A stretch of 64,000 nucleotides of DNA from Piezodorus guildinii (lineage: Eukaryota; Arthropoda; Insecta; Hemiptera; Pentatomidae). How positions within the stretch are numbered: the stretch's first letter is position 1; every line of letters begins with the position of its first letter. A program made the position numbers and the translations under genes. Below, piece after piece: positions 46,501 through 58,000 of this stretch. The DNA lies in the NCBI GenBank assembly GCA_023052935.1, contig CM041295.1, forward strand, positions 163,542,366 to 163,606,365, given 5' to 3'. The notes beneath the pieces were generated by a model, which did no database searches, was not told the origin of the DNA, and saw nothing but the letters and a program-made list of their open reading frames with translations.

Positions 46501-49500
46501 TGGGCCACACTAAAAGAAAATCAGGAAATAAGATATTCAAAATAAAAATGACTTCAAGGAAAAATAAGTGCTTCAGTGGGATAATATTTCGCAACAAACA
46601 ATAAATTAATCATTAAGAACAATTTCTTATAGGCTAAAATGTATAATTACGCAAAAAGGTTTACCTAATGGATGTTTATATATGATTAATGCATTAATAT
46701 AAATCGGAAACCACATAATTCCTTTTGACACTCTTATTTTTTTCGTAAATGAACGTTCAAACAATTAAAATTAAACTGATTTTTGGGTTTAGCAATTGTA
46801 TACCTTCCTCCTAACATTATAAAGCGGACAACAACTCTTTAAACACTGAATGAATAAGTCAAAATAAAGTAAATTACACATGATGGTGAATTCCGAATAC
46901 TTTTGACACTCACTGTAGGAGGTCCGTTCGCTCTGACCACGCGCATCCGCTTCGTGCACGCGCATGCACATGTGCCGTACCATTTTAAGCACGTAAAAGG
47001 TGTACAAGTCCGGAGGGGGCAGACCTAGGGTACCATGACTTAAATAACCAATAACATTTTAATTTTTCTATATCTACTGTACAGTATGGTATCCAATAGA
47101 CTTTTCTTAAAATCAACCAAAATTTAGATATTTAAAAAAATCATAAATAATAATGTTAAGGATATGTTTAAACTAAAGAGAGATATGTTTATAGTTAAAC
47201 CTGTTCTTGGTCCGGGTATATATCGGTTTCTGTTTGTAATACAGGATTCTCAGATTTTTTGTTCTCCTTAATTGGTTCAGCACTTTCACCTGTTCGGCAG
47301 TCTATTCCTAAACATAAAATATAAGATATAACATCATAAATATTTTTACGTTTCTTTTGTTATTCACATACACACAGATAAATTAAAAGTATCTATGCAT
47401 ATGGGGAAAGGAAGATGATTTTTCCCCCTCCAGATTAAATACATAGAATATATCTAAAGTTTAATGATAAAATTACAGACCAATTAAATATAGAATTCTT
47501 TTCCTAAATGTTACATTTAGATTTATAATATCCGTTAAATGAAGAAAGAATAATTTACTATTTCATTTGGAAATTAAACCAAAATATCGAGAAACGTTAT
47601 ACTTTTGATAGAAAGAGCCAACACCGAAACCTATGTTTTATAATAATTCTTTCAGATTGAAGGTTTCAATATATTAAAGAAATATTCATTATATTTATTT
47701 CAATTTTATTGTTGTATTTTATCATCTATAGCGAATAAATTGGACCAGTAGAACAGACAATGACTCCCCTTCTACTTTGGCCCAAGTTCAAATCCGGATA
47801 CGGAAAGGAATTTATTTATATACCTCTAAAGAAAATCTATGTCTGTTATCAAGAACCTGAGTGTCGAAACATAACTGATAAGCGAGCAAAAGAGAATAAG
47901 CGGTGGGTCTTGTAGGTTGAATGAAAGGGAGAGGAGACATGATGCTCGTTTTCAACCTACTCGTAAGAGTTTTAGTCTATTTTGAGCAAAAATAAGTCTT
48001 CCAAAAACTTCTTCAAATATGTAAGGAGTTTACTCGCTGATCAATTGTAGTATGGATGCTCATCCTTTCGCAACATCCAATCGTTTTCTTAACCTAACCT
48101 TGCTCCCTCCAGCTATCCTTTAGAACGGTCATAGTAGAGGACTTCTGATAGATACACTGTGCACCTTTACAAAGTACATGACGTTTTCTTCGTTGAACCT
48201 ATACATTTTATTGTTTAACAAAATCCAAAAATTTAGACTAAAAAATGTTACGGAAAAACAAAAAAAAAATTAAAAATGGCATACACTAAAAATTTACTTG
48301 TACAGTAGAGGAAAAGTTATAAAATAAGTATTCTTGGGTCTAATGAAACAAAGAAGAAATTAAGAATTATTCAGTTGGAATTTTTATATTCTATGTCTTA
48401 TAAAAAAAGAAAGAAAAATAAGGGGAAGGGAATCAGACAATGATCACAAAACGCTCAACCCAAAAGTCTGGAGCAGAAAAGTAATACGCATGCAGTACCA
48501 CTACCTGTACTGGATAACCTCGTGAATTTTCCAGAAATTCAAAAACCTCCTCTCAACATGACTCCACAGCCAACTACTCCAAGACCTGGAAATTAAGTTC
48601 GACAGAACATCAAGAAGCCTTTCTCCGCGATCATCTCGCAGCCTCAACAGCCCAGACGGCAGGCGCCTCCGAACTCCCAGCCCATGACCCAGGTCTCCCA
48701 TCCCCAGCTTGAAGCTCCACACCAACCAACCCCTCCTCATCAGATACCTGTTAGGGTTAAAGTACCTCTAGAAAAACCTCAACCAATCCCACCCCGTTCT
48801 TCTGTACAGCCAAATCAACCCAATCCTCTACCCCAAACATCCCAAAATGCATATCCTCGTACCCCTCGACGGGTGCAGACTCCAGCCAATGACCAGCTCA
48901 ACTAAATTATCCTCCCCAATTCTATGATACACCCCGACCTGACTTTTACTCCATCCTTAATTCCTTCCTATTAGATCTCAAAGAAACCATCCAACCACTT
49001 ATTTCCCTTCTCACTCGCATCCTTTCCGAAATCCCATTTAATTTCCCACGATGAGTGTAAAGCCCCTAGCTATCCTCTTGTGGAACGCTAACAGCCTACT
49101 TAACCACCGTGACGAACCCGATATATTCTTATATGACAACCACATTGATACAGCACTACTAACGGAAACACACTTCACACAACGGTCACGTTTTTACATA
49201 CGAGACTACATTACTTATAGATCAGACCACCCAGACAAAACTGCCCATACTGGTTCTTGTATCCTTATCCATAAGTCCATTCTCCATTCTCTTCTTTCTT
49301 CTACTCCCACTGATGCCATACAGTCAACCTCTGTGATCATTTCAACTCGCCCTTTCCATATAAATCTGTGAGCTGTATACTGTCCACCTGGCAACTCCAT
49401 TTCCTATAGCCTTCTTAATTCCTTCTTCCTATCTCTCGGACCGCGCTTCTTTGCTGGAGGGGACTACAACACTAAACATCAACGGTCGGGTTGTCGAACC

Positions 49501-51964
49501 TTCAATATCCGTGGTAATATCCTCTCTACTGTCTCAACCTCAAATAACCATCCTATCTTTTCTCCCATGAATCCAACTTACTGGCCAACATTCCCCAAAA
49601 AACGTCCCGACATCCTCGATATATTTGTCTCATCTCAATTTCCCTCCTCCCAAGCAATAGTTAAGTCCTTAAATGACCTATCATCAGACCACAGCCAAGT
49701 TCTGCTTTCTTTGCATTCAAAGTTTGTTCCTAAGCCTACCCCTCCTAAATTGATAAATGGACGAGTAAACTAGGACAGATTTCGATTAGACATGGAAACC
49801 AAAGTGGGCATAACACTCCCACTAAAGACCAAACAAGATATTGACATAGCCATAGAAAAACTTACTACTCAATAATCCGCAGTATAAGTGATAACACAAC
49901 AACTACCAACATTAACATTTTCCATCAAACTAACCTGCCACAGCACATTCGTATCTTATTAAGAGAAAAACGCAGGACAAGATCGAAGTGGCATAGGACT
50001 AGATACCCAGCAGACAAAACCTATTATACCAAACTGACTAACAAACTGAAATCAGAAATTAGGACATTCAAAATTCAAAGTTTACTTAAATGACTGATAA
50101 CCTCGCTATTAACAACAAATCACTGTGGACGACCACTAAAAAGCTCCTGAATTTTAAAGATTTTAATCGTCTACTCCTTAATGAATCCCAATCCTGGACG
50201 AAAACTGACGAAGAAAAGTCACAGACATTCGCTCAACATCTCTTTGAAATTTACAACCCGCACCCTGATATCCTTAATCCCCATCACCTCGAATGTGTTA
50301 AAGCAGAACTGGGTATTCCTCTCCAGATGGCAATTCCTCCTAAAGCATTCCATCCTTCAGAAATATCAAACATAATCCAAAGATTACCTTCCCATGAAGC
50401 TCCCTGACACAATCTAATCATAAACCCACATCCTAAAACAACTGCCTAGAAAAGCCATCCTATTCCTCACCTATATTATTGAATTAGTTCTTGGGCAGCC
50501 GAAAACAAGCTAAAACTAAATGTAGAGAAAACTAAAGCTATCGTGATAGGATCCCATCCTCTCCTTAAAAACCTTCCACCAATCCCAACACTGTTTCTCA
50601 ATGACAATCCAATAAAGTTTCACCAAACCGTTAAAAACCTAGGACTCACCCTCGATCAAACCTTATCCTGGAAAAACCATATCTTTGAAATCTCTCGTCG
50701 CACATTTTCCACCTTAAAACACCTAAATTACCTTCGTCATCTTCTTCCTTTTGAAACCCGTAGGCTTTTGGTTAGTTCCTTAATATTCCCCCACTTTGAC
50801 TACTGCTGTGCGGTGTATGGGGGTGTCTCTGGAGATCTCGAAGCAAAACTAAAACGATTATTCAACTGCTTTATCCGCTTCATCTTTGGGATATCCAGGG
50901 ACACCTCTGTCACCCGATTCTACGAAGAGTTGAAGTGGCTTTACCCCTCCTACCGTTGTAAGTACTTCCTGGCTTCCTTTCTCTTCCAAGTTCTCCAATC
51001 CCGCCGTCCGTCTTACATAACAGATATGTTTCTTTTCAAATCCTCAGTCCACTCTCGCCACACTCGCTCACGGCCCTCGGACATGTATATGATGCCCCAT
51101 CGAACTGCAGCTTTCGACAGATCTTTCCTAATTCGATCTTCATCCTTATGGAACTCTATTCCTTCTAATATCCGTGACTCCAATACTCTTCCGACATTCA
51201 AATCTCGCCTGTTCAATCATCTCCTGTCCCTCCAATTTCCGAGGAATCCTAATTAGTTTTCTAATTTCAATTAAAATTAATAACAAAACAGATAGAAGCG
51301 TTTATATACCCATTATATTTTATGTTATCTGGTGTTTTGCACTTATTATATTATTAGTATATTGTTAAAAAACAAAAAACACTGAAATGCTTTTTTAATG
51401 AAAATTGTATATAAGTACATATTTCTTATTATGTTTATTATCTAGTTTAATTTTCAATATTATTATTTAAGACTGCTTTTTAATCCATTGTTTGTAATTT
51501 CTATTGTTTCTTTGTATTCTTTTTGTATACTCTAAGACCTTAAAGTTTTTATTTTGATTTTCCTGTTATGTTATTCTAAAGGGACTAGTCCCAGAATAAA
51601 TAAAGATTTATTATTATTATATTTACAATTCTGCTCCTTACTTTGTCACGATTAAACTCATCCATAAAGACCTTAATATTCCTTATGTAGCTGATTTGGC
51701 CTGAACCAGGTATCAATCCTTCCATGACAAACTCCACTCCCACTATAACCCACTAGTTTCAATTCTAGCTTCCTCTTCCATTCCTGACAATCCTCTGAGG
51801 CGTCCGAAAAGAAGATGGCCTCGAGACCTTCTAGTTTAGATTACCTATTGGAGTGCTGCCGATGGGCAATCGTTCTTCTTGTCTTTTGTTGCATTGGTAC
51901 ACCTACAATTTTCTGCTACTTTCATTGGATTGCTTGTACAATTATGTCCTGGGGTACACTTCCG

Positions 51965-52039
<75 letters not shown>

Positions 52040-55000
52040 ATTATTTAATACGTCTAAATGTATGTACCTGTAGATAAACCTGAAAGAAAAAAGGAAAATA
52101 TATATTACTGAGGACCCTCCAATGAAATAAAATAGCAACAAATTGGTGGTGTACCAAACCAACATAACCTAAACATTTTTTTTTGAAAATTTATGGCTCA
52201 CACTTATGTGGAAAAAATCTTTTCGAAAATTCGTAACATATATATTTTTTTCGTGAAAATCGGTAGAGCTGTTCAGCAGAAAACTTTTTTTTCCCCCCCC
52301 TTCCTCCATAAATTCTCTCCCGTAAGGATGATGGGGCTAAAAATGTGTAAAATATGGTTTCTCATAGGTGTGAATAAATGGTATAAATTTCTTTCTTTCT
52401 TTCTTGATATACACGTGGGCAGTTTTCATATGCTTATTCTGCTAGGCTCTTTAAAAGAATATAATTAAGTTTATAAATTTAGGAGAATATGAAAATTCAT
52501 TCAAACTAAGACACGTCAATTTAATGTGGGGGAGCTTGAAGATATTTATAAACTCATAAGAGAACTAAACATCAGGGAAACTGATTCGACTAGTTAAATT
52601 AACTATGGCAGAATCTATGTATGTAGTACGTGTACAGGGAGGAATGAACCAGGCGATGAACGCTGTGCCTGCTTTTCAACATTGCACTGGAGAGATGCAA
52701 GGATCCAGACAAGCACGGTTTTTAAGAGAATATTCATATTCCTTGGTTACGCGAATGACCTAGATATGATCAGAGGATCCCAAGCAGCACTTCATGAGCC
52801 CTTCATTGCTTTAGAAGCAGCAGCTGGACTGGGGACCAGGAACTGGAGAGCTATTGTTCAATGACCTGTGGAATGGAGAAAGTTATTAGAGGAGGCCATG
52901 GACCAGTAATAGTCTGTTGAGCCACTAAAAGATGAAGAAGAATTATAAGATGTCTGATAGAAATACTCTCAAATAACATGTAATTTTATCAACAAATAGC
53001 CCATACAAATCAAATCAAATCAAATCTAATATAAAATAATCCTGAATGTAATAATCTGCTACAATTAGTAAAATTTCATTGGATACCTAGTCACATACGT
53101 TTGGGTTTTAGGAAACAAAACTCTGTCAGAGCTGTAAAGGTAAGGAGTTATACTATAAAAAAGGAATATTGAAGTATCAATGTCTCATCTCTTTAAATAT
53201 TTAATTAGTGAAGTGATAGAAGACAGCAAGATCAACATGACTGGGAATCTCAAACAAAAGAAAATTATTGTTACCGAGTGTAGCCAACTGTGAGTTTTGA
53301 ACCATGTTTTTTTCTAAGGCAGTGACTCAATCAGGAAGTTATTGCTCAAAAATAAAAGATGCAGGTGCACAAAGTAATATCTAAACAATCAGAATTGAAA
53401 AGGAGAAGTATAATAAGTGCCAGAAAAACTATGCCATATACTATTTAGGTGAAAAAAATAACAGAAAGCGGATTATAAATAACATCAGAAGGAAACGCTA
53501 CATTTCTAAAAAGAAATTGATAAATAAATAATAAAAATATAGCAAAATAATAGAAATATAGAAAAAGGATAAAAAAAAAGATCAAGAAGATTTTGGCAAA
53601 AAATCAGTGCAGGATTGAGGGTAAAACTTTAATGGAATTACTTTTATTTATTTATTCATTTTTTTTTTTTTTTTTTTTTGTACTGCATAGTCTGTAATAG
53701 TTTTTTTTTTTTAATTTAAGTGTATATAGACATAACAGAGTTTGGTGATGAATCTTTGAAATAACTAAAAAAACTTTTATCCTGGGACCAAGTCCCCTTG
53801 GAACAAAACAAATAGTTGCTTATCATCTAGTTACTTTTTTATATAACCTATAAAAAATTCTATATAAATCTTTGCGTATTTATACACACATGTAGCAGGC
53901 ACATGTATTTATTATAAATAAACATATATTTTACAATGATAGAGGCGATTAAGATTCAAGTCGTTATTGGAAGAGTTAATATTTGAAAGAAGAAAGAGAG
54001 GTGGTTTTACAGACAGAGATAGGTAGCCAATTCCAAAAGAATGAGGAGTGAACGAGAAAGGATTTGTGAAAGGACATGGTTCTACGTGATGGAGTATACA
54101 TTTTACTATTTCAAAGAATATACCCGATTTACATATTTTAAGGACTGTCTTAATTTGTTATCTATATTAAGTTAAAGACGCCATTCTCATTTAAAGTATT
54201 AATAACAATTAACCATATCTTGTAACTAGGATATGTTTCAAAATGGAAGAGAAACAACATTTTTTACTCAATTACTTTTTTAGGGAAAATAATCATCAGC
54301 CAATTATCAAATTACCTTTCTTTGAAAATCTGTGGTACACTTCCTAATATTTCTCCGCCAAAACATCAATTGCCTTTTTTTTTTCTTTTTTTTTTTTTTA
54401 ATGGTAACTTAATTGAATAACTAAATAATTTTTTTTTTAAAGTTAAAAATAATTTATTTTTATTTTATCATTTTAGTTTTAAAGGAAGATCCCTCAAAAA
54501 TCAATCCCACCCCCAAAAGAAAAGGTATGGGTATGGTGTGTTAATGTTAGTCTTAGTTGTTTTAAAAATCCTAAGGCCCTCTGTACTAATTAAGTTTTTC
54601 ATCTACTATCCTTTTGACAAGTTTGTGTTTATCACTTCTTAAAAAAATTGCCAGAAGCTTTCAGCTTTGCATGGTTCTTTCTTTTAATCTTTGTTAAGAG
54701 GAGTTATTTATCACTCATATCCACCATTGCTGTGATCAATTTTTTTTAAATAGTTTTATTTTCCAACCTAATTGCTGTAAGAAGATCATTTTGGGCATAT
54801 TTGTGGCTATTACACTATTCTGCACTGGTTATTTTTTTCAGCCTTTCTTTTGCCTAGGTTCCACTTCTTTTTTTTTTTTTTCAAAACAGTAGCTGAAGAG
54901 TTACAAAAGATTTTACACTTGACCACTAGTGACGCATTTATTGTGTAAATTAGATCAGATCTTTTTTTAAGAAGTTTAAAACACTTCTCCTGAAATAGAA

Positions 55001-58000
55001 TTTATAAATGTCAGACCTATATTTTCATAAGCCAGTTTTCCTAAAGCTCTGTAGTTTTTAGGTACTTTCCTGTATCAGTAGACACAATCAATACTTTGCA
55101 TCCTGATTCTGCTGTATCATCTAGTCTTTTGACTCAAACTTTATATGTTATGTGAATTACAAGACGTTTGAGCCATTTTAGAGAATTTTGTAAAACATAT
55201 GGTAGATTTTAGTGAAATAACTGTTGCAATATCTCAGGAATCCATGGGGTTAAGCTAAGGGAATTATAGGAAGCTGAGCCCTCCTCCCACTCCCATAAAT
55301 TATTAGAACAAATAAAAGTACTAGAGAAATAAACAAGATTAAGTATAATGGAAAAACGAATGGTTAGAGACTATTTGATTTCCAAGAAATTAATTACTTT
55401 TCAAAGTAACTTTATTCACATAAAAGGAATGCTAGGAAAAACTGACTTATATTTTTAGTCTACTTACCACCCCTCAAAAAAAAAAACCTTTATATACCTT
55501 GGTTAGAGTCGTTAGGTCATGAATATAAGAACAATATAATCTTGAAGTGTCGCCAATATAGTTGTCTATTTATTGATTCAAAGCCCTCTAAAAACTTATA
55601 ATATTAACACTCAAGGAAAAACAAAAAAACATAAATAAACTAATATAGCATATAAATATTAAGATATATAGAATAATAACATAGGGGAGCCCGTAGCTGA
55701 GTGGCAAGCACACTAGTCTCTCGTGCTACAGGTTCTGAGTTCGAATCCTAGAATCCTAGTCCCGGCGGGGCTTTTATAAGGATGTAAAAAAATGTGGATT
55801 CATTCACAACCTCTCCCCCGGGTATGTGAGACCCGTCAGCCAAAGGGTGGCAACTCACAAAATTGGTCGTAGGGAGTGATGACCCTACACTAAAAATTGC
55901 ATCGTGAAACGTGAGTGTAAACTCGCAGGAGTTTACACCGCGAGGCCCAGGGCCTACACGGCCAGTCGCGCCACTGAAAAGAAAAGATATAAAACATTTA
56001 ATAAATATGACAAACTGAACAGACTCATGCTAAATACATTTGTTAGCCAATAACAGAGTTGTTTCTACATTTTAAAAGCTATAAAAAGTACCCTAATACG
56101 TGCAAAATGCAATCACAGGTTAATTTTTTTGTTTAAAGAATTAAACATAAATTCAGATAATTGTTATTTATAACCAAAATAAGTTATTCATTTTGTTATG
56201 ATCAGTATTTAGAACATTAATATTCAACGTATTTCATAATTCTAATAGTCCATATATTTCATGACTAATTTGCTAAGTAATACAATCATAGCATAAGAAA
56301 TTTATTGAAATATTTGGGAAGAACCTGAACACATTCATTAGGATTAAAATTTATCAAAAGGATTTAATTAGTAACCAACACCATAGTAATCCAGGCCAGA
56401 CTTGTAATATTATCAATTAATGTTCAGAAAAGAACCTTACACCAAATAAATGTAAAGAAAATCTAACCTGATAAGGACGAAGATGTAAAGAGTGAATTTC
56501 TTTCAGTGATTGGCTTAATCACAGCTCTGTTTGAACTAAGAGTTGCTGGAGCACTTGACATTAGATCCCATTGCCTTAATTTTTCTCTGTCTATTTCAAA
56601 AGAGCTATTTGTTCTGTCTGCAACCTCTCTAATTTTTACAGTTTCAGAATTATTTGTTTGATTGTCATCCAAAGTTATTTTCCTTTTTAATTCACATTTT
56701 CTAAAATTACTATGTGTCATATCTGGTTTAGTTTTTGAGTCACTTTTAAAACAATCAGTTTTAATAATTACTGGATTATCTTTTGCCAATGTGTACATAT
56801 TTTCATCAAGATTACTAGAAACATTTAAGTTACCATAGGTTCCTTCTGTATTATTATGAGAGGAAATCGTTGTATTTTGATGACCATCTTTCCTATCCAA
56901 GTCTTCTAATGACCGTGTATGTCTAATACTAACTTTTCTTAAACTTTCTCTCCACAATGAATCTTCTTCCCATATATCTGGTGTAGTAGAAGATTTACTG
57001 CGCAACTTATTAGCATTTTCTCTGCATTTCCAGTTGTTCCTTAAGCAATTCTTGTGTGATTGAGTTTTTATCAGTCTAACAATAGAATTTTTCTGAAAAA
57101 GATTTGTTTCTTGATTTTTGTTGGGACAGTCATGGTCATTTAAAAGTCCTTCCAAAGACCTTGACCTATGGGGTGTTATAACATCACTAGTTTCTATTGT
57201 TTGTAGCTGAGGAAGAGTTTTATTATTATGCATATTACAAATATTGTCAAAAGAATTAGGAGTTTTTGAACGGAATTGGGTTTCTGCTCGTTTGTCAGAG
57301 TCTGCTATGTTACTGCTATCATCAATCATGCAGCAAACGTCTTTATAAATCTCATTTGTTGAATTTTTATTGTGTATTAAACCACAATCACTCAATGAAT
57401 AGTAACAAACATTTTTTTCATTGGAAAAACTAGCTGGAACATTTTCATTGACATCGTTTAGAGGTTGTTCTTTCCATTTTCCTTTTTCATAATCATTGAA
57501 ATTTTTTGTATCAATTTTAAGTAAGTCTGAATAGTAATAAGGAGCACTATTATGTTCATTAGGATTGGAAAATGCATTCACAATATTGAATGTAGAAGAA
57601 TATTTGTCTTTACTTCTTTCATCAACTGAGCTTCTTTCTTTTTCTAAAATTTTGCTACAATCATGTGTTTCAGAGTCTGGTCTTCTCAAATTTTCATATT
57701 GATTGATTAAACAGAATTTATTATCATCGCTTTTTTGTGCTGATTCTGAAAAGTTACTGCTGTATAGGAGCTCTGTTTGATTTAATCTACTATCCTTGAA
57801 CCTAAAATCATTTAAACTCTCACAATCAAAAATATCAATGGATACATCATCTCTACTGGTAGAAAAGAAATTATTATATTTTTTATCTTTGTCTTTATAT
57901 ATTTTTAAACTAAAAATATTACTTGATTCGATGCTTTCGTTTCCTTCTCCATAAAGACCTTTGGTTTTGGGATTTTCTGATCTTCTATTATACCTACTTC

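Larger units (their letters stand above)
48430..52005 (+). mobile_element. Jockey-type LINE copy B, interrupted by a CR1-like LINE
   Basis: Gag-like, Pro-rich sequence (48,500-48,905) is followed by endonuclease (49,051-49,775) and RT N-terminal part (49,900-50,410). After the CR1-like insert, the Jockey C-terminal end resumes at 51,625-51,960 (THKDLNIPYVADLA-like; NPLRRPKRRWPRDLL) and ends in an A tail (51,968-52,005) with a trailing (TA)n. RT palm and thumb are missing between the two parts. It is the same family as 22,030-23,715. Confidence 0.75.

Noticed and set aside
51845..52165. Frames across the poly-A/(TA)n tract (poly-Lys, Ile-Tyr repeats)
   Set aside because: Created by the LINE tail and microsatellite; not proteins.
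55684..55760. Possible functional tRNA gene
   Set aside because: Only A and B boxes match; no proper acceptor stem, and it continues into a 230-bp SINE body.
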